Shown piece by piece: positions 1 through 7,817 of a stretch of 50,559 nucleotides of DNA. The first letter of the stretch is position 1, and each line of letters starts with the position of its first letter. The notes beneath the pieces were generated by a model. It had not been told where the DNA came from and did not search any database. It was given only the letters and a program-made list of their open reading frames with translations. Source of the stretch: CAYONP01 sp964405335 (GTDB lineage Bacteria; Armatimonadota; UBA10988); contig CAYONP010000036.1 in assembly GCA_964405335.1 (NCBI GenBank), forward strand, positions 1 to 50,559. Reading direction: 5' to 3'. A program made the translations under genes and the position numbers.

Positions 1-1
1 G

Positions 2-116
2 GTAGGGCCCGTTCGCCGACCGGGCCGGCCGCCTCGGCGAGGCGGCCCTACCTCGCCGGCGTGTCGCGCACGGCGCGACCTACCGTTTCCGGCGCGTCGC
101 GCACGGCGCGACCTAC
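2..116 (-). repeat. Tandem GTAGG-hairpin repeat units after kdsB
   Basis: Read on the minus strand, three units follow each other from the kdsB stop codon. Two are nearly identical (positions 94-116 and 61-83). Each has GTAGGT running into a 7-bp stem, GTCGCGC/GCGCGAC, with a 3-base loop (hairpins at 96-112 and 63-79). The third (27-51) is GTAGGG followed by a GGCCGCCT/AGGCGGCC hairpin. A GTAGGG also sits at 2-7 on the plus strand and pairs with CCCTAC at 46-51. The TAG in the first unit is the kdsB stop codon (113-115). Similar GTAGG-plus-hairpin units follow the genes ending at 7814, 32280 and 40826, so this is a dispersed extragenic repeat that may also act as a terminator or mRNA 3' end. 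Confidence 0.7.
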
Positions 117-847
117 GCCTGAGCTCCGAGCAGCGCGCGCACACGCTCCAGGTCGGCCGGCGTGTCGACGCCGACAGCGGGGTAGGGCGAGAGGGGGGCC
201 TTGATGCGGTAGCCGTGCTCCAGGACGCGGAGCTGCTCGAGCCCCTCGACCCGCTCGAGCACCGTTGGCCGCCACGAGGTGTAGTGCAGCAGAAACTCAC
301 GGCGATAGGCATAGAGCCCGATGTGCCGCCACCAGATCGCCTCGCCGACCTCGTTGCGCCGGTAGGGGATGGCGTGCCGGCTGAAGTAGAGCGCGTGATC
401 GGCCTGGTCGACGACTACCTTGACGTTGTTCGGGTCGTCGATCTCGTCCTGGTCGGTGAGCGCCTCGCGAAGCGTGCTCATCGGCAGCTCGGGCTCGGCC
501 AGGAGCGGCGCCAGGGCGATGCCGAGGCTCTCGGGTGCAATCATCGGCTCGTCGCCCTGGACGTTGATCACGATGTCGCAGGTGAGCCCGGCCGCGACCT
601 CGGCCAGCCGGTCGGTGCCGCTGGCGTGGTCGGTGCGAGTCATCGCCACCTCGCCGCCGAAACCGCGCACCGCGGCGGCGATTCGGTCATCGTCGGTGGC
701 GACCAGCACGCGGTCGAGCCCCTCGGCTCGGCTGACCCGCTCGTAGACGTGCTCGATCATCGGCCGGCCGGCGATGTCGAGCAGCACCTTGCCGGGCAGT
801 CGGCTGGCCTGATAGCGCGCCGGGATGATGGCGACCACGCTGGGCAT
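113..847 (-). CDS. kdsB: 3-deoxy-manno-octulosonate cytidylyltransferase (CMP-KDO synthetase)
   Basis: The enzyme activates KDO with CTP to form CMP-KDO for the inner core of lipopolysaccharide, in the cytoplasm. The 244-residue product has the usual family length. It begins with the nucleotide-binding signature IPARYQASRLPGK (residues 8-20) and carries the further family blocks ATDDDRI (about 50-56), INVQGDEP (94-101) and the IGLYAYR block (186-192). ATG 847 is the first start inside the homologous region. The gene lies 8 bases downstream of secF on the same strand and may be read with secDF. Its presence implies a Gram-negative envelope with KDO. The stop codon lies inside a GTAGG-hairpin repeat. 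Identification is secure. Confidence 0.95.
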   Translation of the reverse strand: MPSVVAIIPARYQASRLPGKVLLDIAGRPMIEHVYERVSRAEGLDRVLVATDDDRIAAAVRGFGGEVAMTRTDHASGTDRLAEVAAGLTCDIVINVQGDEPMIAPESLGIALAPLLAEPELPMSTLREALTDQDEIDDPNNVKVVVDQADHALYFSRHAIPYRRNEVGEAIWWRHIGLYAYRREFLLHYTSWRPTVLERVEGLEQLRVLEHGYRIKAPLSPYPAVGVDTPADLERVRALLGAQA

Positions 848-855
848 GGGCAGGC

Positions 856-2052
856 TCAGTACCGGCGCTTGCCGCCCTTCTTCTTGGCGGTGGTCCGCTT
901 CTTCGCCGCGCCGGGCTTCGGTTCGTCGCCGTTGACCTGCGCCGGCTCGGTCCCGGCGGGGCGTGGGGCGGCGGCCGGCTTGGGTGCCTCGGCGCGGCGC
1001 GGCGCGGGCGCCGCCGCCTGTGGCCGCGGCCGCGGCGCCGGCCGGGCCGGCTGGTCGGCGGCCTGCTTGGCGTGGGCGCGGCGGAGCAGGAAGAGCACCA
1101 GCGGGCTGGCGGTGAAGATCGAGCTGTAGGCGCCGCACAGGATGCCGATGGTCAGCGCAAAGGCGAACGCCTTGATGGTCACGCCGCCGAAGAAGAGCAG
1201 CATCAGCAGCGGCATCAGCGTGGTGCCGACGGTCATCAACGAGCGCACCATGGTCTGCCACAGGCTGGTTTCCATGGCCGCTTCGACGGCATCCAGGTTG
1301 CGCCGCTGCGGCGTGTCGAGATTGCGTAGATTCTCGCGGATGCGGTCGAAGATGATCACCGTGTCGTTGACCGAGTAGCCGACGATGGTCAGCACCGCGG
1401 CGATGAAGCTGCTGTTGATCTCGATGCCGGCCAGCGCCACGGCGGTGATCATGATGAACACGTCGTGGACCAGGGCGACCACCGCGCAGGCGCCGAACAG
1501 CCACCGCCCGCCGACTCCGCTGATGTTGTACCGAATGGCGATGTAGAACAGGATCAGCGCGCAGCCAAGCACCAGCGCGATGCTGCCCTGCCGGCGCAGA
1601 TACTCGCCGATCACCGGCCCGACCAGCTCGCTGCCGACCAGCTCGACGTTGCCATACTCGGCGCGGAGTGCCTGGAGTATGGCGTCGGCCTCGCTCGAGG
1701 CGGCCTGCTGCGCCATCGAGGTCTCGGCCTCGGTCGAGCCGGTCAGGGTGCGCACCTGGACCTCGAAGCCGGCGGGAAACTCCTGGATCGACGGCCGCTC
1801 GATGCCGACCTGGTCACACACGGCGCGGACCTTGCCGATCACCTCGGCGGCCGAGTCGCCGATCCGCTCGGGGAACTTGTAGACGTAGGCCGCGCCGCCC
1901 TTGAAGTCGATGCCGTAGTTCAGCGCCTCGCCGGTCTGGGCGTTGTTGATCGCCAGCTTGGCGATGCCGATGGCGGTGATCGACAACGAGATGCCGAACC
2001 AGACCAGTGACCGCCTGAGGATCTGGAACGGATGGGTCTTCACTTGCGACAT
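856..2052 (-). CDS. secF: Protein translocase subunit SecF
   Basis: SecF pairs with SecD in the inner membrane and uses the proton-motive force to help pull secreted proteins through SecYEG. The 398-residue product shows the N-terminal segment ending in YGIDFKGG, a periplasmic P1 domain, then five C-terminal membrane helices with the family block YSVNDTVIIFDRIREN. The C-terminal 70 residues are a low-complexity Ala/Pro/Arg/Lys tail, unusually long and basic and presumably cytoplasmic. ATG 2052 is chosen over GTG 2058 because the Shine-Dalgarno GGAGAG is well spaced for the ATG only. The gene follows secD by 30 bases, the common secDF order. Confidence 0.95.
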   Translation of the reverse strand: MSQVKTHPFQILRRSLVWFGISLSITAIGIAKLAINNAQTGEALNYGIDFKGGAAYVYKFPERIGDSAAEVIGKVRAVCDQVGIERPSIQEFPAGFEVQVRTLTGSTEAETSMAQQAASSEADAILQALRAEYGNVELVGSELVGPVIGEYLRRQGSIALVLGCALILFYIAIRYNISGVGGRWLFGACAVVALVHDVFIMITAVALAGIEINSSFIAAVLTIVGYSVNDTVIIFDRIRENLRNLDTPQRRNLDAVEAAMETSLWQTMVRSLMTVGTTLMPLLMLLFFGGVTIKAFAFALTIGILCGAYSSIFTASPLVLFLLRRAHAKQAADQPARPAPRPRPQAAAPAPRRAEAPKPAAAPRPAGTEPAQVNGDEPKPGAAKKRTTAKKKGGKRRY

Positions 2053-2082
2053 GGGCACAACTCTCCGCGGCGGGCTGCGGCG

Positions 2083-4287
2083 CTAGCCTCGATAGAGCCG
2101 CCGGTTGGCGCCGAGCCGGCTGGCGGCGAACAGGTTCTGGAACCGCCGGGTGACCACCAGGGCGGTGAACAGCGAGCAGCAGATGCCGATGGTCAGCATC
2201 ACCGCGAAGCCCTTGATTGGACCGGTGCCGAACATCATCAGCACGAAGGCAATCAGCAGCGTGGTGATGTTGCCGTCCCAGATCGCCGTCGCAGCCCGCT
2301 CATACGACAGGCGGATGCACTGCGGCAACGGCCGCGTGCTGGTCTCGCGCAGCTCTTCTTTCAGCCGCTCGAAGATGATCACGTTGGCGTCGACGGCCAT
2401 GCCGATGCTGAGGATCAGGCCCATGATGCCCGGCAGCGTCAGCGCCGCGCCGATCATGCTCAGCACCGCCAGGACGAGCATGATGTAGCCCATCAGCGCC
2501 ACATCGGCGAGCAGGCCGGGCACGCGGTAGAGCCCGCCCATGACCAGGATAATCAGCGCCAGCCCGACCATGCCCGCACGCAGGCTCTGATTGACCGAGT
2601 CGGCGCCGAGCGTGGCGCTGACCGAGCGCTGCTCGACCACATCCACCGGCACCGGCAGTGCGCCGGCGTCGAGCAGGGTCTTGAGCTGCGTGGCCTCCTG
2701 CACGTCGCGGAACCCGCCCGAGATCTGCACGCTCCCGCCGAAGTGCGTCGAGTTCATCACCGGCGCGCTGATCACCTCGCGGTCGAGGTAGATGGCGAGG
2801 AACTTCTGGTAGTTCTCCGAGGCGAACTCGTCGAACCGCTTGCTCCCGTCCGAGCCGAGCATGAGCGAGACCGCCGGCTGCACGCCGTCGAAGGTGACCT
2901 GGATCGAACCGGCCTTCAGGTCGCTGCCGGTCATGATGTTCTTGTCGGCCCGCTGCGGATCGGTGGTGACGAACTCGGGCGCCTCGTAGTAGACGATGTC
3001 GGTGTCGACCTTTTCGCCCGTGCCGGCGACCACGAACGAGGTGACCTTCCGGCCGTCCACCTCGTCGACCCGCGGCTCGTAGCTCTCGGGCACCTTGCGG
3101 AACTCGAGCCGCGCGGTGGTGCCGACCATCTGCACCGCCTCGTCCGGGTCGCGCAGGCCGGGGAGCTGGACCACCACCCGGTCGCGGCCGTGGGTCGAGA
3201 CCTCGGCCTCGGCCACGCCCAGCCCGTCGACGCGGCGGCTGATCACGTTCTTGACCTGCTCGACCGCGTTGGCCGGAATCTCGAGCTGCTGCGGCTCACC
3301 CTTCTGAGCCGCGGCAGGGAAGATCTTGCGCAGCTCGGCGAGGATTACCCGCGCATGCGTCGCCCGCTGCTCGGCCGCGTCGGCCGCCCCCGCATCAACT
3401 TGGGTGCGGAAGATGGCGATGGTCGACCCGACCGTCTCGCCATGCACGTCGCCGACCTGCTCGCCGTAGTTCGTGGTCAGGTCGACCACCAGCCGCGCGA
3501 TGCGGTTGGCCACCCGGTCACGGAGCGCCTCGTCGGCCAGCAGCTCGGCCTCGTCGGCGGTTACCTCGGACTCGTCGGTCGCCGGCTCTTCGTCGCCCGC
3601 CGGTTCTTCTGCCGGCGGCTCTTCGGCGGCGGGCTCCTCAGCCTCTGCCGGCGGTTCGTCCCCGGCCTCGACGGGCGGCACCTCGCCGCCGGCGTCGACG
3701 TCGAGCGCGGCTTTCAACTCGGCGGCGCTGGTGCCCAGCTCAAACTCGAGCTGCACATTCTGCGTCCGCGCCTGGAGCACCAGATGCACGCCGCCCTGCA
3801 GGTCGAGCCCGCGGCGGAGATGCAGCGCCGGCCGGTAAAGGCCGAAGCCGGCGACAGTGGCCAACGGCGGATCGCCGAACTCGGAGGTGTCGGCTTTGGA
3901 CTCGAGCAACTTGCCGAAGCGGTCGGGTACGACCTCCTCGACCAGCTTCTCGAACCGCACGCCGAGGGCCTCGGCCTCGCTCTTGGTCTCGAGCGGCACG
4001 CGGAGCTTGATCTCGGTGGTGGTCGGGAAGCTGATCCGCGCCAGCGGCACGTCGATGTCGACCAGCTTTTCCTGCAAGTCGCGCTCGAGTTGCTCTTTGA
4101 CCTGGTCGCCGGGGCCGAACGGCTGCTCGTAGCGATAGGTGAAATAGACGTCGGTGAAGGCCGCGCCGGAGAGCTTGCGCACCGGCTTGAAGACCTGCAG
4201 GAAGGCGAGCACGAAGAGCAGCAGGATGAGCCAGGTGTAGGTTTTCTCACGCCGCAGTTCGGCGCGACGGGCGCTGCTTTCAGCCAT
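2083..4287 (-). CDS. secD: Protein translocase subunit SecD with an acidic insertion
   Basis: SecD is the large partner of SecF in protein export. The 734-residue product has an N-terminal membrane helix (about 18-33), a periplasmic region of about 120 residues before the usual GLDLQGGVHLVL motif (160-171), and six C-terminal helices with GMAVDANVIIFERLKEEL. Two things are unusual. The spacer before the GLDLQGG motif is much longer than in classical SecD. A low-complexity acidic stretch rich in Glu, Pro and Ala (about 196-252) is inserted in the P1 domain. ATG 4287 is chosen because MAESSARR leads directly into the first helix and a GGAG lies about 11 bases upstream. The coding frame stays open to 4431, so a longer form is possible but unlikely. 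Confidence 0.95.
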   Translation of the reverse strand: MAESSARRAELRREKTYTWLILLLFVLAFLQVFKPVRKLSGAAFTDVYFTYRYEQPFGPGDQVKEQLERDLQEKLVDIDVPLARISFPTTTEIKLRVPLETKSEAEALGVRFEKLVEEVVPDRFGKLLESKADTSEFGDPPLATVAGFGLYRPALHLRRGLDLQGGVHLVLQARTQNVQLEFELGTSAAELKAALDVDAGGEVPPVEAGDEPPAEAEEPAAEEPPAEEPAGDEEPATDESEVTADEAELLADEALRDRVANRIARLVVDLTTNYGEQVGDVHGETVGSTIAIFRTQVDAGAADAAEQRATHARVILAELRKIFPAAAQKGEPQQLEIPANAVEQVKNVISRRVDGLGVAEAEVSTHGRDRVVVQLPGLRDPDEAVQMVGTTARLEFRKVPESYEPRVDEVDGRKVTSFVVAGTGEKVDTDIVYYEAPEFVTTDPQRADKNIMTGSDLKAGSIQVTFDGVQPAVSLMLGSDGSKRFDEFASENYQKFLAIYLDREVISAPVMNSTHFGGSVQISGGFRDVQEATQLKTLLDAGALPVPVDVVEQRSVSATLGADSVNQSLRAGMVGLALIILVMGGLYRVPGLLADVALMGYIMLVLAVLSMIGAALTLPGIMGLILSIGMAVDANVIIFERLKEELRETSTRPLPQCIRLSYERAATAIWDGNITTLLIAFVLMMFGTGPIKGFAVMLTIGICCSLFTALVVTRRFQNLFAASRLGANRRLYRG

Positions 4288-4401
4288 GAGGAGGCGCTCC
4301 ACGGACCGGCGCCAGAGCCCACTCCACAGGCCGCGGGGCGGGACCCGGGCCAAGCCCGCAAGTCCGCTCTGTGAGCCGCCTCCGACGCGCGACGAGGGTC
4401 T

Positions 4402-4431
4402 ATGATACAGCCTCGCACGCGCTATCGTCAA
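4402..4431 (-). promoter_or_regulatory. Putative secDF promoter
   Basis: On the minus strand, TTGACG (4426-4431) and TATCAT (4402-4407) are separated by 18 bases, about 115 bases before the secD start. This fits a housekeeping sigma-factor promoter and matches the TTGAC(A/G) elements before several other genes in the window. Confidence 0.5.
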
Positions 4432-4641
4432 GCCGAGCGCGCGACCGGGCGAGTTGGTCGCCGGCGGCCGACCCGTCCACCTGCGCCGCGTGCTGCATCA
4501 GCCGCCCTGCCTTCAGCCGCTCTCGCCCTGCCGCGTGGCCACGCGTCAGCCTTGGCCCGAGCTGTCCTCGGACAATGGTGCGGTCCCTCGCTGGCGATAC
4601 TGCCGGACGTTCAGCGCCTTCCACCTCAGCCCCGGCTGGAG
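4432..4641. other. Intergenic stretch without a recognisable gene
   Basis: Between the secD promoter and the end of abiEii there are about 210 bases in which I see no convincing gene, RNA or repeat. An open frame crosses it on the minus strand (4400-4681), but its product is low-complexity and looks like a GC-rich chance frame. With the secD leader (4288-4431) this is the only gene-free stretch longer than 300 bases. Confidence 0.5.
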
Positions 4642-5550
4642 TCAAATGCGCTCCGCCAGCTCCGCGTCCGAGGTCAGCCACTCGGGCTCGATTTCGCCCT
4701 GCTCAAGCAGCCGATCCAGGAAGGCGCTCTCGACGTCCGTGAACGGCAGCACCGCCGCCAGGCGCGTCCGGCGCTCGGCCACCAGGTGCCGCGGCCAGTC
4801 GGGATCGGCCAGGAACGCCTCGCGGGTGGTTTGGCGCAGCACGGGCAGCAAGCTGTCCTTGAGTTTTCCGGGCTCATAGTCCACCTGCTCGGCGGCCATG
4901 GTGCGGCAGTCAACGCGCGAGGCCCCCGCGTAGACGACGAACGCCAATCGCAGGCGCGTGGGGTCGAGCTGCTCGTCGACGAGCAGGCCGTGAGCGTCGA
5001 ACAGGTCGCGTGCGGCCCGGCGTGCGAGCAGGGCCACGAGCTTGCCGGCCACCAGCTCGTGCAGATCAAGGACGGGAATAGCCGTCGCCTCGACCAGGGA
5101 GCCCAGCCGCGCATCGCGCAACGCGACGGGCCACAGGGGCACCCGCAGAAGGAAGTTGAGGTCCAGCTCGAGATTGCCCGCGCCCGATAGCACGCTCACG
5201 TATCTCAGTCGCCACTTGCCGCCTGCGTGGTCGCTGGGCATGCGCTGCAGCGTGAGCCCTTCGCGCCGGCAGGCCTGCTCGACGGCACGCTCCACCTCGG
5301 GCCGCTCGGCGAGCATGGTCTCTCGGTCGGGCGCGCCGATGAAGTTCAGGTCGATGTCGACCGACAGCCGGGGCACGTCCAGGCAGAACAGGTTCAACGC
5401 GGTGCCACCCTTGAGCGCCCACCGCTCGCGCAGATAGGGGTGGTCGCGCAGGTGACCCAGGAGCGAAGCCAGCCGAACCACATTCTCCAGTATGTCGGGC
5501 TGGACGCCGAGTTGGCTCGCTTCGGCAAGCAGTGTCTCGCGGATTGGCAC
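4642..5550 (-). CDS. abiEii: AbiEii/AbiGii-family nucleotidyltransferase toxin
   Basis: This is the toxin half of a type IV toxin-antitoxin/abortive-infection pair. Family members are DNA polymerase beta-like nucleotidyltransferases, and some are known to inactivate tRNAs. The 302-residue product has the signature KGGTALNLF (about 47-55) followed by the paired acidic residues in SVDIDLNF (about 63-70), and a later conserved block DLHELVAGKLVALLARRAARDLFD. The start is GTG 5550, which abuts the TGA of the antitoxin gene. An AGGAGG lies 8-9 bases upstream inside the antitoxin gene, so the two are translationally coupled. Catalytic residues look intact, so it is probably active. The pair sits between housekeeping genes as a typical accessory insertion. 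Confidence 0.88.
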   Translation of the reverse strand: MPIRETLLAEASQLGVQPDILENVVRLASLLGHLRDHPYLRERWALKGGTALNLFCLDVPRLSVDIDLNFIGAPDRETMLAERPEVERAVEQACRREGLTLQRMPSDHAGGKWRLRYVSVLSGAGNLELDLNFLLRVPLWPVALRDARLGSLVEATAIPVLDLHELVAGKLVALLARRAARDLFDAHGLLVDEQLDPTRLRLAFVVYAGASRVDCRTMAAEQVDYEPGKLKDSLLPVLRQTTREAFLADPDWPRHLVAERRTRLAAVLPFTDVESAFLDRLLEQGEIEPEWLTSDAELAERI

Positions 5551-6381
5551 TCAACCCACCTCCTGCCACGTGCGGTCGGCGATGGCCTCGGGCACGACCA
5601 GGTGCCAGTCCCGCAGCCAGCGTCCGCTGCGCTGATGCCGGTCGAGATAGGACCAGCTCCGCGGCCGTCGCTCTCGCAGCGACTGCAAGTGGGACTCCTC
5701 GACCCAGAACGAAGCCTGGTGCTGCTCCAGGAAGTAGCCGACGCGTGCGCACGTGGCCGGACTATCGAGCAGCAGTGCGTAGGCGATGACCTGCTCCAGG
5801 TCGACATACTCCAGCCCCTCCAGCGAGCGCCACGCTTCCTCGGCGCCGCCGGCGAGTTCGGGCCGGTCGAGCACGTCGACCAGGGTCCGCTCCCGGCCCG
5901 TCACAGGCACCGACTGCCCGTCGCGCGGAAGAGTCACCACTCCGAAGCGGTCCTGATCGGCCTCACGCAGGCGACGCGGGACCGTCACGGCCTGGTACTC
6001 CACCCCGCGCCAGGCGAGCCGGGTGGCCGCACGGCGGGCGAGATAGGAGACCGTGGTGGAGGTGGAATAGGCCAACGCATGGGCCGCCAGAGCGGTGTGA
6101 TAGGCCACGACGGCGTCAGGCGCGAGCCGGCTGGCCAGCAGCAAGGAATCGACGGTCCAGGTGTCGGCGTCGGCTCCCACCGGCACACTGGCGTACAGCC
6201 CCCGGCGCACGCGCAGGACATGGCCTTGGGCCTCGTGGTAACGGAGCAGGTCGTGGGCTGAGCGGCGTCGTGTGGCGCCGCGTTCGGCGACGAACTCGAC
6301 GAACTCGTCAATGGTGAACACCGGGTGCTTGGCTAGGAACTCGGTCGTCTTGGGCATGGCTGTGATCTTGGCCTGGATCAT
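5551..6381 (-). CDS. abiEi: AbiEi-family antitoxin (transcriptional repressor)
   Basis: AbiEi antitoxins carry an N-terminal winged-helix domain that represses their own operon and a C-terminal domain that counters the toxin. The 276-residue product fits: residues about 9-60 form a winged-helix-like start (FTIDEFVEFVAERG, then a recognition-helix region and VRRGLYASVPVG), followed by the typical block DAVVAYHTALAAHALAYS and ERTLVDVLDRPELAGGAEE. ATG 6381 lies only 13 bases after the -10 box, so the mRNA would be nearly leaderless; ATG 6357 is an alternative start. The gene ends directly at the toxin start. Three ACCGT/ACGGT half-sites overlap the promoter, as expected for autorepression. Confidence 0.85.
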   Translation of the reverse strand: MIQAKITAMPKTTEFLAKHPVFTIDEFVEFVAERGATRRRSAHDLLRYHEAQGHVLRVRRGLYASVPVGADADTWTVDSLLLASRLAPDAVVAYHTALAAHALAYSTSTTVSYLARRAATRLAWRGVEYQAVTVPRRLREADQDRFGVVTLPRDGQSVPVTGRERTLVDVLDRPELAGGAEEAWRSLEGLEYVDLEQVIAYALLLDSPATCARVGYFLEQHQASFWVEESHLQSLRERRPRSWSYLDRHQRSGRWLRDWHLVVPEAIADRTWQEVG

Positions 6382-6387
6382 GGCAAC

Positions 6388-6424
6388 ACGGTAGATTATA
6401 CCGTATTCTGACGGTCATGGGCAA
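6388..6424 (-). promoter_or_regulatory. abiE promoter with overlapping operator
   Basis: On the minus strand, TTGCCC (6419-6424) and a perfect TATAAT (6395-6400) are 18 bases apart. The -10 box sits inside the perfect inverted repeat ACGGTATAATCTACCGT (6388-6404). A third half-site, at 6411-6415, forms a second inverted repeat with the middle one (ACCGT, 6 bases, ACGGT). The half-sites start at 6388, 6400 and 6411, about one helical turn apart. AbiEi antitoxins are known to bind inverted repeats in their own promoters, so this is the likely operator. Confidence 0.75.
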
Positions 6425-6476
6425 GATGCATTCGGATGCGGCGTGGTGATGGCTGCATCGCCCCATCCCGGCGTGG

Positions 6477-6504
6477 TTGACACCCGGCCGCTCGCCGCTA
6501 CCAT
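6477..6504 (+). promoter_or_regulatory. Putative tyrS promoter
   Basis: TTGACA (6477-6482) and TACCAT (6499-6504) are separated by 16 bases and lie 35 bases before the tyrS ATG. This is a plausible housekeeping promoter, divergent from the abiE promoter. Confidence 0.5.
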
Positions 6505-6538
6505 TGCTGGTCCCGGGCCGACGCCCGAGGAGGCGGCG

Positions 6539-7765
6539 ATGAACGCGTTCGACGTGTTGCAGAGCCGCGGCTTTGTCTACCAGTGTACCGACGAGGCCGC
6601 GCTGCGCGCCATGCTCGAGCGGCCGACCGTCTACTACACCGGCTTCGACCCGACCGCCGACAGCCTCACCGCCGGCCACCTGGTGCCGATCATGCAGATG
6701 GCCTGGCTGCAGCGTTGCGGCCACGTGCCCATCGTCCTCTGCGGCGGCGGCACCGCGCTGGTCGGCGACCCGACCGGCAAGACCGAATCGCGGCCGATCA
6801 TGACCCGCGAGACCATCACGGCCAACGTCGAAGCGCAGCGGCGGCAGTTGACCTCGTTCCTGCGCTTCGGCGACGGCGTCGGTTACGTGGTCGACAACGC
6901 CGACTGGCTCTGCGAGCTGAACTACGTCGAGTTCCTGCGCGACTATGGGATGCACTTCAGCGTCAACCAGATGCTCACCGCCGAGATCTACCGCACCCGG
7001 CTCGAGTCGGGGCAGCACCTGAGCTTCCTCGAGTTCAACTACCAGTTGCTGCAGGCCTATGACTTCCTGCACCTGCACCGCAAGTTCGGCTGTACCTTGC
7101 AGTGTTCGGGCAGCGACCAGTGGGCCAACTGCCTGGCCGGGCGCGAGCTGATCCGACGCCTAGAGGGCGCCGACGTCCAGGTCTCCTGCGCGCCACTGCT
7201 GACCACTGCCTCGGGCGCGAAGATGGGCAAGTCCGAAGCCGGCGCGGTCTGGCTCGACGCGGCGCGAACCAGCCCGTACGATTTCTACCAGTACTGGATC
7301 AACTGCGAGGACGGCGACATCGCCGCCTGGCTCAGGCTGTTCACGTTCCTCGACCTCGACGAGATCGAGGCGCTCTGTGCGGTCACCGGCGCTGAGCTGC
7401 GCGGGGCCAAGCGCCGGCTGGCCCACGAGGTGACCGCGCTGGTGCACGGCGAGGAGGCTGCCGCCGCGGCGGCCGAGGCGGCGGCGGCGCTGTTCGGTGG
7501 CGACGGGTCGGCCGAGGGTGTGCCGACCACCACGATCCCCGTCGCGCGCCTGGAGCTCGGGCTCCGGGTGGTCGACCTGCTCGTCGAAACAGGCCTCTGC
7601 GCCAGCCTGGGCGAGGCCAAACGGCTGCTCCGCGGCGGCGGTGCCTACGTCAACGACGTGGCGGTCGAGTCGGTCGAGCAGGAGCTCGGCCCAGACCACC
7701 TGAGCGATGGGGCGCTGCTGCTGCGCGCTGGCAAGAAGCGCTACCACCGCGTGCTGGTGGGCTGA
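6539..7765 (+). CDS. tyrS: Tyrosyl-tRNA synthetase
   Basis: The enzyme charges tRNA-Tyr with tyrosine in the cytoplasm. The 408-residue product is a class I synthetase of the bacterial TyrS type. Near the N-terminus, YYTGFDPTADSLTAGHL carries the HIGH-equivalent. KMGKSE (about 225-230) is the KMSKS loop. The tyrosine-pocket region QAYDFLHLHRKFGCTLQCSG is present, and the last 70 residues form an S4 RNA-binding domain (LRGGGAYVNDVAVES). ATG 6539 has GAGGAG 5-10 bases upstream; an upstream in-frame ATG at 6443 is not supported. A strong hairpin follows the stop codon. Identification is secure. Confidence 0.96.
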   Translation: MNAFDVLQSRGFVYQCTDEAALRAMLERPTVYYTGFDPTADSLTAGHLVPIMQMAWLQRCGHVPIVLCGGGTALVGDPTGKTESRPIMTRETITANVEAQRRQLTSFLRFGDGVGYVVDNADWLCELNYVEFLRDYGMHFSVNQMLTAEIYRTRLESGQHLSFLEFNYQLLQAYDFLHLHRKFGCTLQCSGSDQWANCLAGRELIRRLEGADVQVSCAPLLTTASGAKMGKSEAGAVWLDAARTSPYDFYQYWINCEDGDIAAWLRLFTFLDLDEIEALCAVTGAELRGAKRRLAHEVTALVHGEEAAAAAAEAAAALFGGDGSAEGVPTTTIPVARLELGLRVVDLLVETGLCASLGEAKRLLRGGGAYVNDVAVESVEQELGPDHLSDGALLLRAGKKRYHRVLVG

Positions 7766-7817
7766 CCGGCCATGCCGACGGTTCGGTCGGCATGGCCGGT
7801 TGAATCGACCGCCCTAC
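7765..7817. terminator. 15-bp stem hairpin between convergent genes, part of a GTAGGG repeat
   Basis: ACCGGCCATGCCGAC (7765-7779) pairs perfectly with GTCGGCATGGCCGGT (7786-7800) around a 6-base loop. Its first base is the last base of the tyrS stop codon. On the minus strand it follows GTAGGG (7812-7817), which contains the TAG stop of the PEP-CTERM gene. There is no T-run, so a classic intrinsic terminator is not proven. It is well placed as a bidirectional transcript end and belongs to the GTAGG-hairpin repeat family. Confidence 0.7.

Noticed and set aside
2032..4374. 780-codon open frame antisense to secD
   Set aside because: It is the complementary shadow of secD in GC-rich DNA; the product is His/Asp/Arg-rich low complexity without any domain.
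4400..4681. 93-codon frame between secD and abiEii
   Set aside because: No ribosome-binding site or domain; overlaps the end of abiEii and the secD promoter; composition fits chance.
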